Assembly: GCF_040703035.1 (NCBI RefSeq)
Contig: NZ_CP159996.1
Coordinates: forward strand, 3,382,001-3,446,000
Reading direction: 5' to 3'
From: Terribacillus aidingensis
GTDB taxonomy: Bacteria > Bacillota > Bacilli > Bacillales > Amphibacillaceae
DNA length: 64,000 bases
Below the pieces are notes generated by a model. It saw only the letters and a list, made by a program, of their open reading frames with translations. It had not been told where the DNA came from and made no database searches. A program made the translations under genes and the position numbers. This document shows positions 8,259 through 15,641 of the stretch, piece after piece; within the stretch, counting starts at the first letter, position 1; every line of letters starts with the position of its first letter.

Positions 8259-8703
8259 GGAAATTCTCTTTCATAAAGCTCCGTAGTTTTGCTGAGACTT
8301 CCTTTATGTCCGACTCACCGCCAAAAGGAGCACCCGGCCAATCATAAACCTCCATCGGTCCCCAGTACCTTTCAGGAGTTCCGGCGTATCTGGGAATGAT
8401 ATGCATGTGAGCATGAGGCACAGAATTTCCGGAGACAAGTGTGTACACATGTTCTGCTTGCAGCGTTTCCTGTAATGCCTTGGCCGCTCGTTTCATTGCG
8501 ATACCGAATGCTGCAGCCTCTTCCTCCGACATATCCCCGACTTGTGGGACATGGCGTTTCAAATTGAGCATGATATGACCAAGATAAGTTGGTTGTCCCT
8601 TTTTATCAATATGACTGATATAAATATAATCATCTTCAAAGATACAATCGCCGCTCACTTGCAAACGACCTGCATGCTTGTCACAGATAAAACAATTCTC
8701 CAT
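8245..8703 (-). CDS. HIT-family nucleotide hydrolase
   Basis: A 152-residue histidine-triad protein. The catalytic HAHMHIIPRY motif lies near residues 97-106, and the N-terminal CFICDKHAG pair of cysteines is typical of Hit proteins with a zinc or structural site. Family members hydrolyse nucleotide phosphoramidates or dinucleoside polyphosphates such as Ap4A. GGAGGAG precedes the ATG at 8701-8703. The gene is first in a two-gene unit with the PP2C-like phosphatase and lies directly behind a T-box leader, which is unusual for this family. Ap4A is a by-product of aminoacyl-tRNA synthetases, which would make such control sensible (inference). Confidence 0.87.
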   Translation of the reverse strand: MENCFICDKHAGRLQVSGDCIFEDDYIYISHIDKKGQPTYLGHIMLNLKRHVPQVGDMSEEEAAAFGIAMKRAAKALQETLQAEHVYTLVSGNSVPHAHMHIIPRYAGTPERYWGPMEVYDWPGAPFGGESDIKEVSAKLRSFMKENFHANV

Positions 8704-8715
8704 AGTTCACTCCTC

Positions 8716-8945
8716 CTTATAAAAAAATGTCCATTATCTCCTAAAGAGACAATGGACATTGTGGTACCACTTTTTTCGGCGAGAAAGCAGCTCACCCTCA
8801 AAAGCTGATAACGGCTGCCAGCCGACCAGGCATTTCCTCCCGGGCACTCCCAGACGAGTTCGGATGCTTCCCTGACTGCCTTGCACCAACCAGCAGCTCT
8901 CTATGACAGTTCTCCACCCTACTGCTTCTGTTCCTTGCGTCTATC
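8716..8945 (-). promoter_or_regulatory. T-box riboswitch, probably tRNA-Leu (CUC)
   Basis: Leftward RNA with all main T-box parts. Stem I holds AGUA on the 5' side of the specifier loop and GAACUCG on the 3' side. Its distal loop reads AGAGAGCUGC...GGUUGGUGCAAG. The T-box core is AAAGUGGUACCAC (8758-8773). Next comes a terminator (AATGTCCATTGTCTC pairing with GAGATAATGGACATT, then seven T) ending at about 8721. If the specifier follows GAA, it is CUC (Leu); UGGU in the antiterminator bulge fits the A discriminator base of tRNA-Leu. The HIT gene starts 18 bases after the T run. Confidence 0.85.
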
Positions 8946-9331
8946 TATTCCAACAATTGCTTGCGATTGAACGTATTCCGGAACAAGAGATCCCGCTGAT
9001 GATTGTTAACGAACATTCTGACGATATCACTTACACCCTTGAGATGGATCAGGCGATGACTGGTTACATATTTAATATCTCCATTGTTTAAATGGATAGA
9101 CAATTCGCCTTCCCCGGTACCTTCTGTATAAAGGATATAATCGATGCTGTCATAGCTGGTCGTATCCAGATAAGCTGGTTTTATCAACGGTTTGTGCGTA
9201 AACAGGATTCGGTTCTGCGTGACGCCAAGGATGCCATTCCTCTCGTCGAGCTTACTTTGTACGTAGAGAAAAATCCGTTCATCTTCTTCTAGGTACATGG
9301 ACAATTCCTTCAGATCTCTTTTTTGCCCCAT
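8945..9331 (-). CDS. PH-domain (YokE-like) small protein
   Basis: A 128-residue soluble protein resembling bacterial PH-domain proteins: LEEDERIFLYVQSKLDERNGILGVTQNRILFTHKPL followed by alternating beta strands (SIDYILYTEGTGEGELSIHLNNGDIKYVT) and a C-terminal helix. The frame is open to 9349, but GAGGAG lies inside that extension, 10 bases before the ATG at 9329-9331, which I take as start. The stop codon abuts the T-box leader, so either this gene is co-transcribed with the HIT/PP2C unit and the T-box acts between cistrons, or the T-box has a promoter within this gene. Function unknown. Confidence 0.65.
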   Translation of the reverse strand: MGQKRDLKELSMYLEEDERIFLYVQSKLDERNGILGVTQNRILFTHKPLIKPAYLDTTSYDSIDYILYTEGTGEGELSIHLNNGDIKYVTSHRLIHLKGVSDIVRMFVNNHQRDLLFRNTFNRKQLLE

Positions 9332-9664
9332 TTTCCGCGTTCTCCTCACTTAATGTACTTGCTTCCAATCCTGATTCATACTTTCTAAATATATATCGCA
9401 CTTCGGATTTTATGCAATAAAAAAATGCGGCAAATGCAACTCTTTTCTGTTTGTTATAAATCACCTATACTCTCCTACATTTTACCAGCCATTAGGAAGA
9501 AATGATACCTCTCATCTCCAATTTTTCCAGCCCTTCCTAGACTTTCTTCTAGGAGTTTAGGCTCTTTTCATTTCATTCCATATAGGGTTACGGTATGATA
9601 TTTATGTCTTTATTTACTTATTTCTAGAAGACGATCTTGTTAAAAGAGAGGATGAAAGAAGTAT
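9332..9664. other. Divergent non-coding region of about 330 bp
   Basis: Holds the promoters of the leftward PH-domain gene and the rightward lipoprotein gene. The only structure I see is a perfect small dyad, CCTAGA/TCTAGG near 9535-9552, without a T run. No ORF is convincing. Confidence 0.45.
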
Positions 9665-10336
9665 ATGAAACTGTTCCGTATTCCAGCTGCAGTACTGCTG
9701 ATCGTGATCGCATTGACTTTATCCGCCTGCAGTAAGGACGAAAAAGCAGCAGATGAGCCAAAAACACCAGCAGCACAGGCAGCAGTTACAGAAGGAAACG
9801 AAGATACAGATGCATTGTCTGCCGATTTGACGGACACTGTGACAGCAGAAAACCCCTACTTCCCGGACCGCCTGACGAAAGATGCGGTTGCAGAGAAGGA
9901 AATGCTGGCTGAGCAGAACTTTGATCAGTCCGAAACTAATGACAGTCTGGAAGTGACCCTGAAAGGGATTCAATATACGAAACTGAAACCGGCAGATTCC
10001 TATGAGGAATCCTTCACCGGTTTCGAGGATCCGGAGAAAATCGTTGCGGCGACAGCGAAGCTGGAAGTGAAGAATGATGGAGAAAGTGCGGTTCCTTTGA
10101 AGGAAATGGGTGCTTTTCTTGAAACTCCAACATACCGGATCCTGAACCATAATGTTTTGGAAGCAGATTCTGGTGAGATCCAACCTGGCCAGACTTCGAC
10201 CAAATATGTTGTCTTCCTCATGGATCAGGCAGATTACAAAGAAGAAGATTCCTTCTCCCTGCGTATCTCCAGTATCACTGACAAGGAAGAAGACTTGCTG
10301 GCTGCTGATTTGACATTTGATTTGCCCGAAGAATAA
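9665..10336 (+). CDS. Lipoprotein, DUF5068-like
   Basis: A 223-residue lipoprotein: signal peptide with lipobox LSAC (lipidated Cys22), then an acidic, Ala/Glu-rich linker (about 23-75) and a beta-rich domain beginning TAENPYFPDRLTKDAVAEKEMLAEQNFDQSETND. The later DPEKIVAATAKLEVKNDGESAVPLKEM stretch resembles the Ig-like DUF5068/DUF4352 lipoproteins of Bacilli. It is anchored outside the membrane. It is monocistronic with a strong terminator shared with the convergent FusB-like gene. Function unknown. Confidence 0.7.
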   Translation: MKLFRIPAAVLLIVIALTLSACSKDEKAADEPKTPAAQAAVTEGNEDTDALSADLTDTVTAENPYFPDRLTKDAVAEKEMLAEQNFDQSETNDSLEVTLKGIQYTKLKPADSYEESFTGFEDPEKIVAATAKLEVKNDGESAVPLKEMGAFLETPTYRILNHNVLEADSGEIQPGQTSTKYVVFLMDQADYKEEDSFSLRISSITDKEEDLLAADLTFDLPEE

Positions 10337-10375
10337 AAGAAGGAGCACACGCCTCAAGGCATGTGCTCCTTCTTT
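10337..10375. terminator. Bidirectional terminator
   Basis: AAGAAGGAGCACA and TGTGCTCCTTCTT form a long stem capped by GCC-TCAA-GGC, with A and T runs on either side. It serves the rightward lipoprotein gene and the leftward FusB-like gene. Confidence 0.9.
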
Positions 10376-10378
10376 TGT

Positions 10379-11020
10379 TTATGATGCATGCAAATTAGCG
10401 ATGAAGCTGTAGAACCGGTTGATATCTGTCAGGTTTCGATTGCACTTGGAGCTATCCCTGCAAACATAGTTCCCGCGTTTCACATACGTTCCTTGGCCGC
10501 GGCCAATAGGCTCTGCCATGAATAACCCTACACTCTCAAGCTTATTGCAGATGGTGCAAATCCCCGGCTGAGAGGATGGCGTGATCGTGCCGCGAGCGGC
10601 GATCATCCCACCTTCATGCGGAGCGACCATGTATTTTGCCTGCTGTCCCGAATCGTTCCACCCCAGATAGGATGTTTTCTCCCAATCAACTTCATCAAGT
10701 TTAGGTACATGCAAGTGCTTCACTTTCGGGAACAGCTTCCGAAGCTGCTGTTCTGTAACGACAGGAAATGGCTTAATGGATGGACGAAGCTGAGCCAAAA
10801 AGAGCTCTGCATCAATTTCATCCTGCACACCATGGATTCTTCCCAGCATTTCCGCTTCTTCCTCCGAAAGCTTCTCGAATCGGTTCATGATTTTCTCTTC
10901 AGCTAATGAGCGGAGTCCAAAAATAATGTCTATATCTTTGACAGCAGCTGAACTATTCACAAGCTGCTGCACCTGTTCTTTAATATTGTTGTACTGGTCA
11001 TTCCGGATAAAGGCTTGCAT
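10379..11020 (-). CDS. FusB-family elongation factor G-binding protein
   Basis: A 213-residue protein of the FusB/FusC (FBP_C) family. It has an N-terminal helical bundle (about 1-85) and a C-terminal zinc domain with four cysteines in the pattern C-x2-C (GICTICNKLES) and C-x5-C (NYVCRDSSKCNRN). The YMVAPHEGGMIAARG segment is also typical. Homologues bind EF-G and release it from stalled ribosomes, and acquired versions give fusidic acid resistance; chromosomal Bacillus versions are intrinsic. It stands alone. Whether it protects against fusidic acid here cannot be told from sequence. Confidence 0.85.
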   Translation of the reverse strand: MQAFIRNDQYNNIKEQVQQLVNSSAAVKDIDIIFGLRSLAEEKIMNRFEKLSEEEAEMLGRIHGVQDEIDAELFLAQLRPSIKPFPVVTEQQLRKLFPKVKHLHVPKLDEVDWEKTSYLGWNDSGQQAKYMVAPHEGGMIAARGTITPSSQPGICTICNKLESVGLFMAEPIGRGQGTYVKRGNYVCRDSSKCNRNLTDINRFYSFIANLHAS

Positions 11021-11091
11021 GTGGACATCCCTCCGATTTAATCGCTTCCTATCATTTTAGCAGATATCGAGCTGGAAACAAAAAAACCGGT

Positions 11092-11838
11092 TCAGCTGAA
11101 GAAATAGCGAAATGCACGACTCAGCGTGGCAGGAACGACTGACGCATGATTTTCATCATCTGCGACGTAGTATGCAGTCTTTCCATCCATCACGCTCGGT
11201 AAACGATGATAGAGCGCCATTACATCTTCCACCATGAAGCCTTCCTTCTCCCCTACACCGATGAAGAGCTTGGAATCTTTAGCTTCGTTCAAAAAGGAAT
11301 AAATATGCTTTTCATTCCACCAGATGGAAGGACTGATAGCCAGATAGCATTCGAAAGCTTCCGGTCGCTTGAACATGCTGTACAGCGCAAACAATCCACC
11401 CAAAGAATGACCGTACAGACATTGCTTATCCTGCTGAACATGATAGTTTTCCATGATTTTCGGCTGAAGCTCATCTATTAGCCAGTCCAGGAAAATTTCT
11501 GCCCCTCCATGCTTTCCAGTCGTTTTCCACTTCATCTTATCTGGATATGTATAAGCTGCTGCTGGAGGCGTAAAATCATAGAAACGTCGTTCTTTAATAA
11601 CCGAACCTTCTGCATCTAGTGCTATCCCTACAACAATTGCCGGATCCACTCCAGTCTTGAGCATATTATGAGATTGATTACGTATGACATCAGCACCCAA
11701 TCCAAAATAATAATTTCCATCCAGCATATAAATAACCGGATAACCTGCTTCTGATTGCGGGGGTTGATCTGGAATAAATAATTGCACACGATAATTTACC
11801 CCCGGCTCTTTTCCCGGAAGTACCCATTCCTCTGTCAT
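11092..11838 (-). CDS. Alpha/beta hydrolase, esterase D (BesA/siderophore esterase-like)
   Basis: A 248-residue esterase of the putative-esterase (EstD/Fes) family. The nucleophile elbow is YGHSLGGLFALY (about residues 135-146), the oxyanion region is VIYMLDGNYYFG, and the catalytic histidine is in DENHASVVP near the C-terminus. Members cleave trilactone siderophores or other short esters. The frame is open to 11868, but AAGGAG eight bases before ATG 11836-11838 marks the true start. No signal peptide, so it is cytoplasmic. No iron-uptake genes adjoin it, so a siderophore role is only one possibility. Confidence 0.82.
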   Translation of the reverse strand: MTEEWVLPGKEPGVNYRVQLFIPDQPPQSEAGYPVIYMLDGNYYFGLGADVIRNQSHNMLKTGVDPAIVVGIALDAEGSVIKERRFYDFTPPAAAYTYPDKMKWKTTGKHGGAEIFLDWLIDELQPKIMENYHVQQDKQCLYGHSLGGLFALYSMFKRPEAFECYLAISPSIWWNEKHIYSFLNEAKDSKLFIGVGEKEGFMVEDVMALYHRLPSVMDGKTAYYVADDENHASVVPATLSRAFRYFFS

Positions 11839-12058
11839 GTTTTCAGCTCCTTTATTTGCTTTTTTCAAGCCTAGGCAAGTATAAAGATAGGTCGAAAGCG
11901 ATTACATATTTAGTATTGATTATTAAAATCCACTATAACAAAACAAGGTGCTGATGCAAGAAATAAATGGAAACTAACTTCAAAAAGATTGCGCAGCTTG
12001 GTAACCTTCATAGTTAGTTTTTAGACTTATTCCATCTCGTCTTTCCTTATAACAAAAA

Positions 12059-12082
12059 AGCCCATCCATCAGGATGAGCTTA
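12059..12082 (-). terminator. Terminator of the proline operon
   Basis: Leftward: AAGCTCATCC and GGATGGGCTT pair (with G-T pairs) around TGAT and run into six T. It follows the proA stop closely. Confidence 0.8.
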
Positions 12083-12085
12083 TGG

Positions 12086-13348
12086 TTATCTAGTTTGGCC
12101 GTTGCCTTTCATAACGTACTTATACGTCGTTAATGCCGGTAATCCCATCGGTCCGCGAGCGTGAAGTTTTTGAGTGGAAATACCAATTTCAGCTCCGAAT
12201 CCAAGAGCGTGGCCATCTGTAAAACGCGTCGATGCATTATGGTAAAGTGCTGCTGCGTCGACTGCTTGCATGAATTTACTTACCGCTTCTTCATCTTCAG
12301 AAATGATTGCCTCGGAATGCTTTGTACCATAACGGTCGATGTGCTCAATTGCTTCCTCTACTGAATCAACAACACGCACAGCAACATCAAGGCTAGAATA
12401 TTCATTGGCCCAATCTGCTTCTGCCGCAGGTTTGCAGTCAGGCAAAAGCTGAACCGCTATGTCATCTCCATGTGTTTGAATGCCATTTTCCCTCAACGCT
12501 TGAACCAATGCATCCTTGTTTGTCTCGAGCCATTCCCGCTGAACAATCAACGTTTCCAATGCGTTACAAACTGCTGGACGATCCGTTTTGGCATTCAGGA
12601 AAGTGGAGATTGCCATATCAACTTGAGCAGTATTATCCACGTACATATGGCAGTTCCCTACACCTGTTTCCAAAACAGGTACAGTTGCAGAATCAACGAC
12701 AGCCTGGATAAGCGATGCACCCCCACGAGGGATAAGAACATCGATGTGCTCCTTCATCGTAAAGAGCTTCGCCGTCTCCTTGCGATCAGTCGACTGGATA
12801 AGCTGCACTGCTTCCGCTGGAACTTTTGTCTGCTGGAGTGCATTTTTGATGACTTCTACTATTGCTGTATTCGTACGAATTGCAGATGAGCCGCCTTTCA
12901 AAACAATTGCATTGCCTGACTTAAGCGCCAAACCAGTCGCATCTGCTGTTACATTCGGACGAGCTTCATAGATCATACCGATGACGCCTAATGGCACCGT
13001 GATGCGGCTGACATGCAAGCCGTTTTCCAGTGTCCATTCGCTGACCACGTGATCAGTCGGATCCTCAAGATCAACTACTTCCTTCAATCCATTTGCAAAA
13101 TCCTCGATACGTTCGCGGGTAAGCTTCAAACGATCAAGAAATGCGGCATCGAAACCTTTTTCTTCTCCTGCCTGCATATCTTCACCGTTAGCCTTCAGAA
13201 TCACTTCATATTCCTTTTCCAAATGCTCTGCAACTGTAATCAACGCTTCATTTTTCTCAGCTGTTGTCAGGAGTGCAAGCTTCTTAGCTGCTGTTTTTGC
13301 TGCTATGGCTTGCTCCTCTACTGTTACTGCTTCTTTTATATGCTCCAC
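12086..13348 (-). CDS. proA: Gamma-glutamyl phosphate reductase ProA
   Basis: Reduces gamma-glutamyl phosphate to glutamate-5-semialdehyde with NADPH, the second step of proline synthesis. At 420 residues it has normal family length. Visible motifs are VPLGVIGMIYEARPNVTADATGLALKSGNA for cofactor and substrate binding, the catalytic cysteine in ETGVGNCHMYVD, and the conserved C-terminal ALYHNASTRFTDGHALGFGAEIGISTQKLHARGPMGL. It is the last gene of proI-proB-proA, 16 bases after proB, and a terminator follows. Cytoplasmic. Confidence 0.97.
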   Translation of the reverse strand: MEHIKEAVTVEEQAIAAKTAAKKLALLTTAEKNEALITVAEHLEKEYEVILKANGEDMQAGEEKGFDAAFLDRLKLTRERIEDFANGLKEVVDLEDPTDHVVSEWTLENGLHVSRITVPLGVIGMIYEARPNVTADATGLALKSGNAIVLKGGSSAIRTNTAIVEVIKNALQQTKVPAEAVQLIQSTDRKETAKLFTMKEHIDVLIPRGGASLIQAVVDSATVPVLETGVGNCHMYVDNTAQVDMAISTFLNAKTDRPAVCNALETLIVQREWLETNKDALVQALRENGIQTHGDDIAVQLLPDCKPAAEADWANEYSSLDVAVRVVDSVEEAIEHIDRYGTKHSEAIISEDEEAVSKFMQAVDAAALYHNASTRFTDGHALGFGAEIGISTQKLHARGPMGLPALTTYKYVMKGNGQTR

Positions 13349-13364
13349 GGTGCTCCTCCTTCTA

Positions 13365-14504
13365 TCATCGAATTGGTACGGTATGCTCTAGTTCACAAAC
13401 AAATGCTTCCTGATCGACTATCGTCTCTTCTATATTCCTTACCGGACTCGCTAATGCCTGCCAAAGTTCGGACGCAGCTTGATTCACGATGCCTAGACCG
13501 ATCCGAGCTCCTGTTTCATCCAAAATGCGCACGACGTCACCTTGTTTGAAGTTTCCCTTGATGGCGCTGATATTATGAAATTCAACGGAATGTGGTGTCT
13601 GATCATTCATTTTCATGATGATTTCACCCACTGGTCCTGAATTGAAAGCAATCCACTGTTTCTTGCGATTCAGATAATCCGTATCCTGATCAGCTTCGAA
13701 GTATGTTCCTTCTGCTTCACCCAACACCGAGCGATAGATGATATCTTTTTCTGTTGCATCGCCAAGAAAACCTTTGATTCCAGATGCCATCGCAATCTTG
13801 AATGCATCCAGCTTGGACTTCATGCCGCCGGTTCCGACTGCACTGCCTGCATCCCCTGCGGCCGCCTCTATTTCCGGTGTGATGGCTTTCACCCGCTCAA
13901 TGCGGGTTGCTTTCGGATTTTTGACTGGATTATCCGTATACAAACCATCAATGTCAGAAAGTACTGCTAGGAAATCCGCACCGACCAATCCGGCAACCTT
14001 TGCCGATAGTGTGTCATTATCTCCAAAGCGCAGTCTGTCGACTGTCACTGTATCGTTTTCGTTTATGATCGGGATGATGCCGCGATCAACCAAAACGTTT
14101 ATTGTATTTCTAACATTATTATAACGGGTTTCGTCCGAGAAGTCGCCACGTGTAATCAAAATCTGCGATGCCACATAGCCATGGGACAAGAATAAATCCG
14201 AGTAGGCTTCCATCAGCAAGCCCTGTCCGATAGATGCAGCAGCTTGTTTTTCCGGCAATGATTTCGGTCTTTCCAGAAACCCTAGCTTGCGATAACCCGC
14301 TGCCACAGCGCCAGATGAAACAAGCAATACTTCATAGCCGTTGTCTTTCAGTTTCACGAGCTGCTCCACTAGTTTCTCAAGCTTCTTACGGCTGATTTCT
14401 CCATGCAGACTGGTCAATGAACTGCTTCCGATCTTGACGACAATACGTTTCGGTTTTGTTGCTTGAATAGAAATGATAACGTCCTCCAGTTTCCAGATTT
14501 TCAT
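13365..14504 (-). CDS. proB: Glutamate 5-kinase ProB
   Basis: Phosphorylates glutamate at the gamma position, the first and usually feedback-inhibited step of proline synthesis. It has an amino-acid-kinase domain (KRIVVKIGSSSLTS near the start, SSGAVAAG, NENDTVTVDRLRFGDNDTLSAKVA, GTGGMKSKLDA) and a C-terminal PUA domain (after about residue 280). The ATG at 14502-14504 overlaps the proI stop as TAATG, but the first ten residues are extra compared with typical ProB, and GGAGG (14483-14487) lies 8 bases before an ATT codon at 14472-14474. The start is therefore uncertain. Confidence 0.95.
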   Translation of the reverse strand: MKIWKLEDVIISIQATKPKRIVVKIGSSSLTSLHGEISRKKLEKLVEQLVKLKDNGYEVLLVSSGAVAAGYRKLGFLERPKSLPEKQAAASIGQGLLMEAYSDLFLSHGYVASQILITRGDFSDETRYNNVRNTINVLVDRGIIPIINENDTVTVDRLRFGDNDTLSAKVAGLVGADFLAVLSDIDGLYTDNPVKNPKATRIERVKAITPEIEAAAGDAGSAVGTGGMKSKLDAFKIAMASGIKGFLGDATEKDIIYRSVLGEAEGTYFEADQDTDYLNRKKQWIAFNSGPVGEIIMKMNDQTPHSVEFHNISAIKGNFKQGDVVRILDETGARIGLGIVNQAASELWQALASPVRNIEETIVDQEAFVCELEHTVPIR

Positions 14505-15346
14505 TAGCGAGTCAGCTGTTGTTTTTTTAGCTCCTCGCTGATAGCATTGGATCGTTCAGCTGCAGAAAGGATTGCCTTGGTCATCGCTTCTCCAGCACCA
14601 CCATTATTCAGTGCTTCCAGTCCTGCTGCCGTTGTACCATTTGGCGACGTCACTTTTTTCCTTAAAGACTCCGGGTCTTCCTTCGTTTCTAATAGCATCT
14701 TAGCAGCACCGAGCATAGTCTGGGTTCCAATCTTCCTTGCTTGCTCTCGATCGAATCCTGCAGCTACACCAGTTTCCTCGAAATGCTCCATCAGTCTATA
14801 GAAATAGGCAGGTCCGCTGCCGGCCATTCCTGTGAAAACATCCATTTGATCTTCTGCAATAACAAAAGCCTCTCCAAAGGTCTTTACCAGTTCTGTGGCG
14901 AGTGTAAGCTGTTCTACAGATACATATTTTCCAGGTGCAATGGCTGTAGCCGATTCACCAATGGTACTGGACGTGTTAGGCATGATACGAACAACGGGTT
15001 GGTTTTCTGGCAGATAATGCTCGATTTGTTCATTCTGGATACCTGCTGCTACCGATATGACCAGCTGCCTTTCCTGAACCTTATCTTGCAAGTCGATCAA
15101 TGCAGCGGTGATGTCCTTCGGCTTCATCACAAGTATGATGACATCCATACTGACCCAATCCACCTCAGCGTGAGGAATTCCGGTAATGGCATAACGCTCC
15201 TGCAGCTCACCCAGACGCTCCGAGTTCGTTCGATTTGTCACATAAACCTGCTCGTTATGCACGCTGTCTGACCCGTTCATTCCTGCAATCATTCCTTCTG
15301 CCATCGATCCTGCTCCGACATACAAAATCCGTTTGTTAGTTAAGAT
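14504..15346 (-). CDS. proI: Pyrroline-5-carboxylate reductase ProI/ProC
   Basis: Last enzyme of proline synthesis: reduces 1-pyrroline-5-carboxylate to proline. The Rossmann motif (RILYVGAGSMAEGMI), VISVAAGIQ, VVRIMPNTSS and GMAGSGPAYFY are all present. The first ordinary start codon, TTG at 15323-15325, falls inside the Rossmann strand and has no ribosome site in range. AAAAGGAG (15356-15363) is followed after 9 bases by ATC (15344-15346), which would give MLTNKRILYVGAG, the normal family N-terminus and 280 residues. I annotate that rare AUC start as the better candidate. First gene of the operon. Confidence 0.9.
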   Translation of the reverse strand: MLTNKRILYVGAGSMAEGMIAGMNGSDSVHNEQVYVTNRTNSERLGELQERYAITGIPHAEVDWVSMDVIILVMKPKDITAALIDLQDKVQERQLVISVAAGIQNEQIEHYLPENQPVVRIMPNTSSTIGESATAIAPGKYVSVEQLTLATELVKTFGEAFVIAEDQMDVFTGMAGSGPAYFYRLMEHFEETGVAAGFDREQARKIGTQTMLGAAKMLLETKEDPESLRKKVTSPNGTTAAGLEALNNGGAGEAMTKAILSAAERSNAISEELKKQQLTR

Positions 15347-15397
15347 ACCTAATCGCTCCTTTTGAGAAAGAATTTCGTTCCCTGTTAACAGTTATCT

Positions 15398-15425
15398 ATG
15401 CTAACACTATAGGACTCCATGTCAA
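15398..15425 (-). promoter_or_regulatory. Candidate promoter of the proline operon
   Basis: Leftward TTGACA (15420-15425, perfect -35), 16-base spacer, TAGCAT (15398-15403). It lies about 50 bases before the proI start. No T-box or other leader motif is present. Confidence 0.5.
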
Positions 15426-15482
15426 GGAATGTCACATCACAAAAGCCTGGCCTATCAGCGTTTCAGCCCCATGCACAAGAGA

Positions 15483-15497
15483 ATGGAAACGCTTTAT
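15483..15497 (+). promoter_or_regulatory. cre-like site upstream of the PepSY gene
   Basis: ATGGAAACGCTTTAT agrees with the CcpA consensus WTGNAANCGNWNNCW at 14 of 15 positions (A instead of C at position 14). It lies about 145 bases before the PepSY start. Possible carbon catabolite control; the match alone does not prove it. Confidence 0.35.
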
Positions 15498-15641
15498 AAA
15501 TTAATCAATGTTATGTTCAAGGAATGGTCATAATAACCTGCATTTCCCTACTTGTATGGGCGTGAAAATTGTCCTAAGCTTAGGCTTGTACTACTTCGCC
15601 TATTATTACATTTAAATATAGAAGAAAAGGAGTTGTCCTAT

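Noticed and set aside
11971-12020. Inverted repeat AAACTAACT / AGTTAGTTT before the proline operon end
   Set aside because: The 32-base loop is unpaired and the arms are AT-rich; no gene needs it as terminator and chance is plausible.
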